Assembly (NCBI GenBank): GCA_019639115.1 | Contig: JAHBSM010000005.1 | Coordinates: 62,001 to 126,000 of the forward strand | Direction: 5' to 3' | Length of the DNA stretch: 64,000 nucleotides | Source: Acidobacteriota bacterium | Lineage (GTDB): Bacteria > Acidobacteriota > Blastocatellia > Pyrinomonadales > Pyrinomonadaceae | Shown: in pieces, positions 42,694 to 51,238 of the stretch | Position numbering within the stretch: the first letter of the stretch is position 1 | Layout of the letters: every line of letters begins with the position of its first letter | The notes under the pieces: model-generated | Databases searched by the model: none | Told to the model about the DNA's origin: nothing | Seen by the model: the letters and a program-made list of their open reading frames with translations, nothing else | Program-made: the position numbers and the translations under genes

Positions 42694-43692
42694 ATGAAAG
42701 CAATGATCCTAGCGGCGGGATTCGGTACTCGGCTCTTTCCGCTCACTATTGATAGAACAAAGCCCGCGATTCCCTTTCTCGGAAAGCCGCTAGTAGGCTA
42801 CGTTGCCGAATACGTCGCAAAGTTTGGCTTCAGGGATGTTGTCGTCAATTTGCATCACCAACCCGCGTCCGTAATTGATGCACTTGGCGATGGTTCGGCT
42901 TTCGGGGTCAATATCGCATACACGCTCGAAGAACCTTCGATCCTCGGCACTTCAGGAGCTTTGGACAATGCTCGAGAACACCTGGAGAATGACACATTTC
43001 TAATAATCAACGGCAAAATAATCACAAACATAGATATTCAAGCTGCCTTTGATACACATCGACGGTCAGGTGCGATCGCGACGATGGTACTCAAGCCTAA
43101 CCTTAAGCGCGAACGATTTACGATAGTCGAGGTTGATGACGGGCGAGTGACGGGATTCGGCGGTCATGCGGCTCCGCTCAACGAAGCTGAATTGCGCGAC
43201 CTTGACCCAACGCTGGAACCGCCGCTGATGTTCACAGGGATCCATATTCTGGAGCCGACTGTGTTTGATTACATACCGAGAGGTGTTTATTCAGACATCG
43301 TGCCGACGTTCTATCGGCCGGCGATCGATAACGGCGAATTGATCGCGGCCCACATTTCAGACGCGGATTGGTACGAACTTTCAACGATCCCTCGATATCT
43401 GGACATTAGCCTGGCAATGATGGGAAGCGGCGACGTGCATTTTGGGCGAAACTGCCGGCTCGAGGGAGCCGCGAGCCTAAAGGATACGGTCATTTGGGAT
43501 GACGTATCGATCGGTGACGGTGCAATGCTCTATCGCACTATTATTGCTGACGGCGTTCGCATCAACGCGGGCGAGCATTACGATAATGCCGCTATCGTCC
43601 GGGCAGATATGGTACGCACTTGCACAGAGATACCTGAGAAAGCTCTCAAGGGCTACGTCAATGGCGACAACTACGTGGTACCGCTCAATTGA
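42694..43692 (+). CDS. sugar-phosphate nucleotidyltransferase, MurU/GDP-mannose-pyrophosphorylase-like
   Basis: 332-aa NTP_transferase. MILAAGFGTRLFPLT (4-18) with RTKPAIPFLGKPLV is the nucleotide-binding start. A left-handed beta-helix end is visible (LEGAASLKDTVIWDDVSIGDGAM, RTIIADGVRI). Followed 15 bases later by an AmgK-like kinase, matching the amgK-murU pairing of muropeptide-sugar recycling; it could instead act on mannose-1-phosphate. Oddity: the metal-binding Asp expected in 'NGD' is Lys108 (NGK, 106-108), so catalysis may be altered. The longer open frame back to 42364 overlaps the VCBS gene and is not coding. Confidence 0.85.
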   Translation: MKAMILAAGFGTRLFPLTIDRTKPAIPFLGKPLVGYVAEYVAKFGFRDVVVNLHHQPASVIDALGDGSAFGVNIAYTLEEPSILGTSGALDNAREHLENDTFLIINGKIITNIDIQAAFDTHRRSGAIATMVLKPNLKRERFTIVEVDDGRVTGFGGHAAPLNEAELRDLDPTLEPPLMFTGIHILEPTVFDYIPRGVYSDIVPTFYRPAIDNGELIAAHISDADWYELSTIPRYLDISLAMMGSGDVHFGRNCRLEGAASLKDTVIWDDVSIGDGAMLYRTIIADGVRINAGEHYDNAAIVRADMVRTCTEIPEKALKGYVNGDNYVVPLN

Positions 43693-43707
43693 CGGCGTTC
43701 GAAGGCT

Positions 43708-44724
43708 ATGACAGATCCTGGAGAGAGACTAAAGGAATTCGCAAAGAAACATGGACTGACCGGCGCCGCGGCCCGGTTGAGTGCCGATGCGTCCACGCGC
43801 GAGTATTTTCGCGTCGATTGGAAGGGGTCACCTGCAATAGCCTGCGTTTATCCTGAGCCGTTCGTCGCCGGCCAACATCCCTACGTCGATGTTACAGAAC
43901 TTTTCCGTGCTGCCGATCTGCCGGTGGCGGAGATATATGCCGTTGACGGAGAACTCGGAGTGATACTTCAGGAAGATCTTGGCGACGACATCCTCCGCGA
44001 CAGAATGGCTGAAGCGGTACCGGAAGTATGCGATCGGCTGCGCAATGAAGCGATATCACTTATAGCTCGCATACAGCTTGCTACTCCTCTGGCGTTCGAA
44101 CGCGGATCGATCGCCTCGAAACTGAGTTTTGACAAAGATAAGCTGCTCTGGGAACTAAATTATTTCAAGGAACATTATTTCTCGACCTTTCGCAAGCGAA
44201 TGCTCGACCGCCACACCGATCGACTGCTTTCGGAGGAGTTCTCGGCTCTTTCGGCGGAGCTTGCCGGGCGGGCCCGAGTTCTATGCCACAGGGACTTTCA
44301 CGCGGCCAATCTTATGCTGGACCACGAAGGCCGGATGAGGATCATCGATCATCAGGACGCTCGGATCGGATCGGCCGCATATGACCTTGTGTCGCTTCTG
44401 CTCGACCGGATAACAGTGCCGCCGACGCCGGAATGGCTGGCTGATCGTCGCCGGTACTTTCTTGGACTAAGGAGGACGCTCGGATTGCCGAAGATAGATG
44501 AGGACGAATTTGCCTACGAATTTCGGCTTCAGACCCTGCAGCGTTGTTTAAAGGCGGCCGGAACGTTCTCTTACCAGTCCTCAATGCGTGGCAAGGCCGA
44601 ATTCGTCCCGTTCATAATCCCGATGTTTAGGATCACGGCCAGGTCGCTATCCGTGCTTGGCCGGTTTCCGGTGATGAACGAGATCCTGACCCGCGAGATA
44701 GCTGCTGAAGATCATTCCGGCTGA
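43708..44724 (+). CDS. AmgK-like sugar kinase (APH/phosphotransferase family)
   Basis: 338-aa kinase of the aminoglycoside-phosphotransferase fold. ADASTREYFRV and the central VILQEDLGDDILRDRM match the AmgK cell-wall-recycling kinases, the catalytic loop is CHRDFHAANLML (His-x-Asp...Asn, about 192-202), and the Mg-binding Asp is in IIDHQDA. AmgK phosphorylates MurNAc/GlcNAc at the anomeric position for MurU. The neighbouring nucleotidyltransferase and nagZ at 9.4 kb support this, but the sugar is not proven. First ATG is at 43708. Confidence 0.82.
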   Translation: MTDPGERLKEFAKKHGLTGAAARLSADASTREYFRVDWKGSPAIACVYPEPFVAGQHPYVDVTELFRAADLPVAEIYAVDGELGVILQEDLGDDILRDRMAEAVPEVCDRLRNEAISLIARIQLATPLAFERGSIASKLSFDKDKLLWELNYFKEHYFSTFRKRMLDRHTDRLLSEEFSALSAELAGRARVLCHRDFHAANLMLDHEGRMRIIDHQDARIGSAAYDLVSLLLDRITVPPTPEWLADRRRYFLGLRRTLGLPKIDEDEFAYEFRLQTLQRCLKAAGTFSYQSSMRGKAEFVPFIIPMFRITARSLSVLGRFPVMNEILTREIAAEDHSG

Positions 44725-44742
44725 CCGCGATCTCTTCAGATT

Positions 44743-45177
44743 TCAAACGCGGAAATTGTCTGCACGCCAATCCTTTATCGCCATCTTGATCTCTTTCTGC
44801 GTCTTTAGTTCGCCTGAAATGACTCGGTTGACCAGTTCGGGAAGTTCAGCATCCGACGCGAACCTCAGGGCCACGATCTGGCTTTCGGGCAGGGCCGAGG
44901 CCTTTGCCGCAGTTTCGGGGTCTAGCAGTTCTCGGTAACGAAGACGTTCTTCGAGCCTGATCACTCGATCCTGAGCCTTCAAAGGCTGCATCCTCGAGGT
45001 CAGTGCGAGCAGTATGAGCGTGACGCTGAGTAGCGTCCAAAAAGCCATCGACCAGCTCGGGGCCATTATCAGCCTTACGAGATGTGACAAAAAGTTCAAA
45101 GCAAGAAGCGGTCCCACCACGAAATGAAAAAGCGGATACCACCGAGTGTGATTTGCCTAGGATTGTCGTTCGGCCAT
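44743..45177 (-). pseudogene. DUF6526-like membrane protein gene interrupted by an in-frame TAG at codon 7
   Basis: From a well-placed ATG at 45177 (GGAG 8 bases upstream) the frame reads MAERQS, TAG (45159-45157), ANHTRWYPLFHFVVG, then continues to a protein with two membrane segments and the conserved end LRYRELLDPETAAKASALPE...QIVALRFASDAELPELV...IKMAIKDWRADNFRV typical of DUF6526. The N-terminal ANHTR(W/Y)xPLFHF stretch after the stop is family-like, so the stop splits a once-continuous gene. A restart at the GTG at 45120 (125 aa) could still yield most of it. It lies 13 bases after the ABC-exporter gene. Confidence 0.7.
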
Positions 45178-45190
45178 TTGTGTTCTCCGA

Positions 45191-47026
45191 TCAAAGTTTT
45201 GTCGCTGCAAGCTCCGAACTTCCCTTTCCGGTGAAATCCTCACCCGGATTGACGAATAGGTCTTGTTCGTAGCGGTACTGCTTATCATATAGCTGTTTGT
45301 ACCTGCCGTCGAGCCTGATAAGTTCGTCGTGCCTGCCGCGTTCGAGGATGTTGCCTGCTTCGACGACGAGTATCTGATCGGCAGAGCGGATCGTTGAAAG
45401 CCTATGAGCTATGACGAATGTCGTCCTTCCCTTGCGAAGGTTGTTCAAGCCTTCCTGTATGAGGGCTTCACTCTCAGAATCCAGCGACGATGTTGCTTCG
45501 TCGAGGATCAAGATTCGAGGATCGGCAAGGAGAGCTCGAGCGATGGCGAGACGCTGCCGCTGGCCTCCGGAGAGCTTGACCCCGCGTTCGCCGACGATCG
45601 TTTTATATCCCGCCGGAAACTTCTCAATGAATTCATCCGCATTCGCGACATGGCACATCGCCTTGATCTCGTCTAGCGTCGCTTCCGGATCGGAGAATCT
45701 GATGTTGTCGAGTACAGAGCCGTCGAAAAGGAAATTATCCTGAAGCACTACTCCGAGCTGGCGCCGGTAATCGCGCAGCCGGATCGTGTCTATGTCCTTG
45801 CCGTCGATCAGTATCGTCCCGCGTGTCGGCTGTATGAAATTGAGCACCAGCGAAAGGATCGTGGATTTCCCCGAGCCTGAAGACCCGACCAGCGCGGTCG
45901 TTGTGCCTGCTTCTGCGACGAACGAGATACCATTCAGGACCGGCACGCCGGCCTCATACTCGAAATGCACGTCGCGAAACTCGATCTTTCCATCGACGCT
46001 TGGCAGCGGATCGCGTCGTGCGTCCTCTTCAGTTTCGGTGGACATCGCGAATATCTCGCGAATGCGGTCGAGTCCGGCGAGCGCTTCGGTTATCTGGGTC
46101 CCGATCGCGGTCAGCTCAAATACCGGCATCGCGAGAATGAACGTGAACGAGATATACATCAAGAAATCGCCCAAGGTCATCTCGTCGGCTGCCACGGCAT
46201 TGCCGCCGATGATGATCATCACCACGGCAACCGCTCCGATCAAGACCGCCGAAAAGGACGATATTGCCGAAACTCCGGTCACGCTTTTTGCAATGTTGCG
46301 AAACAGCCGATGGGCACCATGTGCAAATATCCGCTCCTCACGCTTTTCCGCCGTATAGGCCTTTACGATGCGTATGCCGCCGAGTGATTCACCAAGCCGC
46401 CCTGTCACCTCGGCGTTGATGATGCTCCGCTCGCGGAAGACCGGCCTCAGGAACCTAAATGCGTAGTAAAGTGCGATGCCGAATAGTACGAGCACCACCA
46501 TTGTCGCCGAAGTGAGCTTCCAATTGAGCCAGAAGAGAACGCCGATCGCTACTATCGCTGTGACAAAGCTGCCGAGCAGTTGGCCGAGGCCCGTTCCTAC
46601 GAGATTGCGGATACCCTCTGCATCCGACATGATGCGGGATATAAGCTGGCCCGACTGTGTAGAGTCAAAATACGATATCGGCAGCCTTTCAACATGAGCC
46701 TGGACGCGTTTGCGCATTTCGGTGATCGCGCGTTGTGCTGCGACGCCGAGTATCTGCGACAACGCGAACGAAGTCACACCCTGCACCAGCGAGGCGATAC
46801 CAATAGCAAGCGCGATCCACTTGAGCATCGCAAAATTACGATTCGTGAATATCTCGTCGCCGATGTATTTTGTCGATGCGGGCAAGACCATGCTCGCTCC
46901 GCGCGATATGAGCAGCAGAACGCTGCCGAGTACGAGCCGCCAGCGTGCCGCCCAAATGATCTTCCTCGCTTCGGCCCAAGCGCCGCTGTAGTCGATCTTC
47001 TTTTTCTTGTCTTCGCCTTCAGCCAT
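45191..47026 (-). CDS. ABC exporter, MsbA-like (transmembrane plus ATPase)
   Basis: 611-aa half-transporter. Six membrane segments occupy residues about 25-320. The ATPase has Walker A (GSSGSGKST, about 385), signature LSGGQRQRLAIARALL (about 485), Walker B ILILDEATSSLD (about 505) and the switch His in VIAHRLSTI. Layout and length match lipid/lipid-A exporters (MsbA) and multidrug pumps, and the substrate is not determinable. The N-terminus is Lys-rich (EDKKKKIDYSG). Followed by the DUF6526-like gene on the same strand. Confidence 0.93.
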   Translation of the reverse strand: MAEGEDKKKKIDYSGAWAEARKIIWAARWRLVLGSVLLLISRGASMVLPASTKYIGDEIFTNRNFAMLKWIALAIGIASLVQGVTSFALSQILGVAAQRAITEMRKRVQAHVERLPISYFDSTQSGQLISRIMSDAEGIRNLVGTGLGQLLGSFVTAIVAIGVLFWLNWKLTSATMVVLVLFGIALYYAFRFLRPVFRERSIINAEVTGRLGESLGGIRIVKAYTAEKREERIFAHGAHRLFRNIAKSVTGVSAISSFSAVLIGAVAVVMIIIGGNAVAADEMTLGDFLMYISFTFILAMPVFELTAIGTQITEALAGLDRIREIFAMSTETEEDARRDPLPSVDGKIEFRDVHFEYEAGVPVLNGISFVAEAGTTTALVGSSGSGKSTILSLVLNFIQPTRGTILIDGKDIDTIRLRDYRRQLGVVLQDNFLFDGSVLDNIRFSDPEATLDEIKAMCHVANADEFIEKFPAGYKTIVGERGVKLSGGQRQRLAIARALLADPRILILDEATSSLDSESEALIQEGLNNLRKGRTTFVIAHRLSTIRSADQILVVEAGNILERGRHDELIRLDGRYKQLYDKQYRYEQDLFVNPGEDFTGKGSSELAATKL

Positions 47027-47103
47027 ACCTTCATGCTAGGTCAAACGGCGGGTCAATTCCACCGTGGCAACGGAAATGGCCTCCGAATGATAAAATTTCT
47101 TCG

Positions 47104-47682
47104 ATGAAAGCCGTGATCATTGTGATTCTTCTTCTGGGCCTCGCGGCTGTCGCCGCCGTCATCGCCATCAATTATCGCGTCGTCACCTATGCGGCGGATC
47201 GTGTTTACTGGGACGTGAACGACGTACCCGATGACAGACCGGTCGCGATCGTGCTGGGAGCTCGCGTAGCCGACGACGGATCGCCATCGAACACGCTCTA
47301 TGATCGAACCTTGACCGGAGTCGAACTATACAAAGCCGGAAAGGTAAAGCGGCTCCTATTGAGCGGCGGCAACAGCGAACCCGATGTGATGAAGCGCGTT
47401 GCGATCGATCTCGGCGTTCCGGCAACAGACATTGAGCTCGACGCGGAAGGCGTCAGGACGTATGAATCGTGCCTCAGAGCGAAGAGCGTATTCGGCATCG
47501 ATCGCGCGGTAATCGTTACCCAGGACTATCATCTTGCCCGTTCTTTGTTCCTATGCAGCGAACTTGGGATCGACGCGATCGGGGTAGATGCTAAACGAAG
47601 AGACTACGACGGCGAACGATTCCATTGGATCCGTGAGTACTTCGCCCGGGTCAAGGCGTGGTCGGACATTAACATGCGTTGA
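47104..47682 (+). CDS. SanA/YdcF-like membrane protein (DUF218)
   Basis: 192-aa protein. One N-terminal membrane segment ([21 protein letters not shown]) precedes a DUF218 domain: [68 protein letters not shown] and [16 protein letters not shown]. SanA proteins influence envelope permeability to vancomycin, and the activity is not settled. The catalytic-site Asp and His of the family are present. First gene before asnS. Confidence 0.88.
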   Translation: MKAVIIVILLLGLAAVAAVIAINYRVVTYAADRVYWDVNDVPDDRPVAIVLGARVADDGSPSNTLYDRTLTGVELYKAGKVKRLLLSGGNSEPDVMKRVAIDLGVPATDIELDAEGVRTYESCLRAKSVFGIDRAVIVTQDYHLARSLFLCSELGIDAIGVDAKRRDYDGERFHWIREYFARVKAWSDINMR

Positions 47683-47783
47683 GCAACACTAAGCCGGGTA
47701 ATGGGTTAGCTCGCCCTACGTATCTTCGCGAACATTTGCGGCCGCTTTTGCGGCGACGGGAATATCTACTAAACTTGGGTTTT

Positions 47784-49094
47784 ATGTCGCAAACCTATAT
47801 TGACCAATTAAAGGATCACATCGGCGAGTCCGTCACGCTCAAGGGCTGGCTCTATAACAAACGTTCGAGCGGCAAGCTTGTCTTTCTGCAGCTCCGCGAC
47901 GGGACGGGCATCGTGCAGTGCGTCGTTTTCAAGCCGAACGACGAGGCTCTCTACGATCTGGCGGACAGTTTGGGCCAGGAATCGTCGATCATCGTCACCG
48001 GAACCGTCAAAGAGGACACGCGTTCGCCGATCGGCGTCGAACTCGACGTCACGGGGCTCGAGGTGCTGCAGAATGTCCACGATTACCCGATCACGCCAAA
48101 GGAACACGGGACGGAGTTCCTCATGGATCATCGTCATCTGTGGATCCGATCGAAACGGCAGCACGCTGTTTTGAAGATTCGCCACACCGTCATCAAAGCG
48201 GTGCGTGATTATTTTGATTCTAACGGCTTTACGCTCGCCGACACGCCTATCTTTACGCCGGCGGCCTGCGAAGGCACGACGACGCTATTTGAGGTCGATT
48301 ATTTCGACGACGAAAAAGCATATCTGACGCAGTCCGGACAGCTTTATAACGAGGCGACCGCCATGGCGTTGGGCAAAACCTATGCGTTTGGGCCGACGTT
48401 CCGTGCGGAGAAATCAAAGACCCGCCGCCACCTTACCGAGTTCTGGATGGTCGAACCGGAGGTCGCCTACGCGGGCTACGAGGATATGATGGACCTCGGC
48501 GAAGGCCTGATCCTCTTCATCGTCGATCGCGTGCTCAATGACCGCCGCCAGGAGCTTGCGACGCTCGAACGCGATACGTCCGTTCTCGAAGCGATAAAAG
48601 GTCCGTTCCCGCGGCTTCATTACGACAAATGCGTCGAAATGCTGCAGGAAGGCCATGCAAAAGGCGAGCTCGAGAACAATTTCGAGTGGGGCGGCGATTT
48701 CGGAGCCCCCGACGAGACGTATCTATCGAAGCAGTTCGGCCTGCCGGTTTTCGTACATCATTTCCCCACCGCGATCAAAGGTTTTTACTTTGAGGTCGAT
48801 AAGGATCGGCCCGAATGCGCCCTCGGCATCGACCTGCTCGCACCCGAAGGCTATGGCGAGATCATCGGCGGCGGCGAACGCGCCGCGGATCTGGATTATC
48901 TGATCTCGCAGCTAAAACATCACAACCTGCCACAGGAAATATTCGAATGGTACCTCGACCTCCGCCGCTACGGCTCGGTCCCGCACGCCGGCTTCGGCAT
49001 GGGCATCGAACGCACCGTCGCCTGGATGGCCGGCATCGAACACGTCCGCGAAACGATACCGTTCCCGAGGATGTTGTATAGGTTGAGACCTTAA
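47784..49094 (+). CDS. asnS: asparaginyl-tRNA synthetase
   Basis: About 436 aa, class II aminoacyl-tRNA synthetase. The N-terminal OB fold ([35 protein letters not shown]) is followed by the catalytic core with motif 2 ([24 protein letters not shown]) and motif 3 ([13 protein letters not shown]). [13 protein letters not shown] marks Asn/Asp specificity, and the sequence is AsnRS-like. I start at the ATG at 47784 (MSQTYIDQL); the open frame before it is not homologous. Confidence 0.95.
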   Translation: MSQTYIDQLKDHIGESVTLKGWLYNKRSSGKLVFLQLRDGTGIVQCVVFKPNDEALYDLADSLGQESSIIVTGTVKEDTRSPIGVELDVTGLEVLQNVHDYPITPKEHGTEFLMDHRHLWIRSKRQHAVLKIRHTVIKAVRDYFDSNGFTLADTPIFTPAACEGTTTLFEVDYFDDEKAYLTQSGQLYNEATAMALGKTYAFGPTFRAEKSKTRRHLTEFWMVEPEVAYAGYEDMMDLGEGLILFIVDRVLNDRRQELATLERDTSVLEAIKGPFPRLHYDKCVEMLQEGHAKGELENNFEWGGDFGAPDETYLSKQFGLPVFVHHFPTAIKGFYFEVDKDRPECALGIDLLAPEGYGEIIGGGERAADLDYLISQLKHHNLPQEIFEWYLDLRRYGSVPHAGFGMGIERTVAWMAGIEHVRETIPFPRMLYRLRP

Positions 49095-49095
49095 T

Positions 49096-49344
49096 ATGAT
49101 TTGGACCGAGGAAGAAATTGAAGAAATTCTCGCAGACGAAGATTTCGATATCTCCGCGATTTACGTTTTAGGACCGGGGAAGTTTAATCTTAATAGCCCG
49201 GAAACGAACGAGAAGATCGATCGTGCGATTCAGGGGGCAATGAAAGATGTGCGTCGCAAACATAAAGAGTCTGGAGTTCCCATGGTGGTCGAAAAGGATG
49301 GGAAGATCGTTTATATTCAGCCTGAAGATATCGTAGTTGATTGA
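49096..49344 (+). CDS. hypothetical small acidic protein
   Basis: 82-aa, one base after asnS and co-oriented. Acidic N-terminus ([15 protein letters not shown]), then a Lys/Arg-rich helix ([18 protein letters not shown]) and a short beta end ([18 protein letters not shown]). No family recognised. Position suggests translation with asnS. Confidence 0.55.
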   Translation: MIWTEEEIEEILADEDFDISAIYVLGPGKFNLNSPETNEKIDRAIQGAMKDVRRKHKESGVPMVVEKDGKIVYIQPEDIVVD

Positions 49345-49427
49345 ATACCCATCTAGAGCGTCCGCGAAATTACGCCGTTTTGTGCGATAGTGTTAAAGGG
49401 GAAACAGCCTTCTTCTCCATTTTAGGA

Positions 49428-50645
49428 CTAGTTGTCTTTCAAAAATTCCACAAGATTCTTATCCTTCAAATACTCTTCTAAGATCGCTCTAATATAAACA
49501 TATAAGTCCACAATTAAACTGTCGAAATGTTCTTCTTTGCCTTCTTTGCTTTTTAAGGTTTTCATGAATTTGTGAAGTGAATCGAAATTTCCGTGTGCTA
49601 CGTTCGATCTTTGTTCATAAATCACTCTTAGGCGTTTTTGCACCGCATCTATATCTCTATTTTTATCATTTAAATAAACCAAAAGGCTTGTTTTTAATTG
49701 AAACTGCTTATTTATCGAGTCTTCTACATTAAAACGGTTCGTGTTTGGGTTATGTGTAAGTAACATTTCGATGATGCTCGTCAACATTAACAACCGTGAT
49801 TTTACTTCCCATATATCGTGGGCTATCTTTAATGTACTTCCAATATAAAGCAATTTTTCTCCAAGTCCGGTTGAAAAAGCACTATCTAAAAGTTGCCTTT
49901 TAACGTCCAAAGTTTCTGTAAAGTAAGGAAAGAAGGTCCATTTAAGACCGTCGTTTATCAAATGATGTTCTCCAGAAACGTCAGAATCAACATAATCTCT
50001 ACAGTACAGAGCAAACATCATAAATTCACGCCAAAGATGTAGGGGACGCCTAGGGAAATCCGTATCCAAAAAAACAACTCTTCCAAAGTATTTTTCTTTT
50101 TCCGTGTGTGTCAGTAAGGATATCAATTGTCCGTACGCAAGTAAGGCTTTTGAGCCCTTTATTATGGGATTTTCTTCATCTAATATGAAAAAAGCCCGTT
50201 CTCCTGCCCTTTTATGTTTTTTATATTCCTTTCTTAGTTTGCTGCTTTCCCCTTCATCATCAAATCGAGCCACGATCCACATGCGAGCAACAAATTCAAA
50301 TATAGGTTTTTTTTCATACGCATCAAAAAAGTCTTTGACAACAGGATCTTTGTCATATAAGTGTTCCCGTATTTCTTTAATCAACTTTTCAAGAGTAATA
50401 AATTGCTCATTCATTTCTGGATTCTTAAATTTTGGTGGAAGTTTAAGGTCCTCCCCAGAATGATATGATTTTTTCAAGAAGTGCTTTATTAGCTCAATTT
50501 CGTCTTTTGTTCTTGGGTTATCAAGATAAAAACCAAAATGTTCCGATAACAAAACTTTATTTTTAAGTGGGAAAATAAATGTTGTAAGTACAAATTCCAT
50601 AGCGTAATCAAACCGCAATCCGACGTCTAACGTCTGAACCGGCAC
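49428..50645 (-). CDS. AT-rich HEPN-like (Apea-type) protein
   Basis: 405 aa. Near the C-terminus RSNVAHGNF gives the R-x4-H motif of HEPN domains, preceded by helices KSRLLMLTSIIEMLLTHNPNTNRFNVEDSI typical of Apea-like HEPN proteins. The N-terminal 220 residues are unassigned. HEPN proteins are often toxin or defence RNases. A sampled 60-base stretch here has 18 G/C (30%), against 39 of 60 in asnS, a sign of recent acquisition. No partner or antitoxin gene is adjacent. RNase activity is inferred from the motif only. Confidence 0.68.
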   Translation of the reverse strand: MPVQTLDVGLRFDYAMEFVLTTFIFPLKNKVLLSEHFGFYLDNPRTKDEIELIKHFLKKSYHSGEDLKLPPKFKNPEMNEQFITLEKLIKEIREHLYDKDPVVKDFFDAYEKKPIFEFVARMWIVARFDDEGESSKLRKEYKKHKRAGERAFFILDEENPIIKGSKALLAYGQLISLLTHTEKEKYFGRVVFLDTDFPRRPLHLWREFMMFALYCRDYVDSDVSGEHHLINDGLKWTFFPYFTETLDVKRQLLDSAFSTGLGEKLLYIGSTLKIAHDIWEVKSRLLMLTSIIEMLLTHNPNTNRFNVEDSINKQFQLKTSLLVYLNDKNRDIDAVQKRLRVIYEQRSNVAHGNFDSLHKFMKTLKSKEGKEEHFDSLIVDLYVYIRAILEEYLKDKNLVEFLKDN

Positions 50646-50755
50646 AAAATGATATCCACCAGATTATGGAGCTTAAAGATAACTGGCTTAATCGCAGCGT
50701 GCCTCGGCCACGGTTTTAAAGTGTATGTGACGTAAGATAAACTGAATACCACAAT

Positions 50756-51238
50756 ATGTCCACTTACACTGCAAGAATAACGTGGACATCGGATTCACCC
50801 GAGACGTTCACCAAAAACCGCTACTCACGCGGGCATGAGTGGGTCTTTGACGGAGGAGTGACGGTGCCGGCGTCGTCTTCGCCGCACGCGGTTCGAGTTC
50901 CGTTCTCGGTCGAAGCGGCGGTCGATCCCGAGGAAGCTCTGGTAGCGTCGGCGGCCTCGTGTCATATGTTGACCTTTCTTTATCTCGCGGCTCGCGAGGG
51001 ATTCAACATCGCAAGTTACACCGACAACGCCGTTGGCGAGATGGCAGCGATGGAAGACGGCAGGCAGTGGATCGCAAAGATCACGCTCGATCCGCAGATC
51101 GAATGGAGCGGCGAGAGGCTCCCGACTCTCGACGAGACAGCCGAGCTCCACCACAAAGCTCACAAAGAATGCTATATTGCTAACAGCATCAGATCTCAGA
51201 TCACAATTAAGGGCTTAAAGGGAGGGGATAATGATTGA
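50756..51238 (+). CDS. OsmC-family peroxiredoxin-like protein
   Basis: 160-aa OsmC/Ohr family protein. The two active Cys are in SAASCHMLTFLY and HKECYIANS; the first strand is ARITWTSDSPETFTKNRYSRGHEW. It reduces organic hydroperoxides in typical members. Its end overlaps the next gene by eight bases, so the two are probably co-translated. Confidence 0.93.
   Translation: MSTYTARITWTSDSPETFTKNRYSRGHEWVFDGGVTVPASSSPHAVRVPFSVEAAVDPEEALVASAASCHMLTFLYLAAREGFNIASYTDNAVGEMAAMEDGRQWIAKITLDPQIEWSGERLPTLDETAELHHKAHKECYIANSIRSQITIKGLKGGDND

Noticed and set aside
15325-45177. Stop-codon recoding shared by the two interrupted genes
   Set aside because: One stop is TAA and the other TAG, neither is near a SECIS-like or pyrrolysine signal, and normal genes in the window end with both. 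Independent mutations are simpler.
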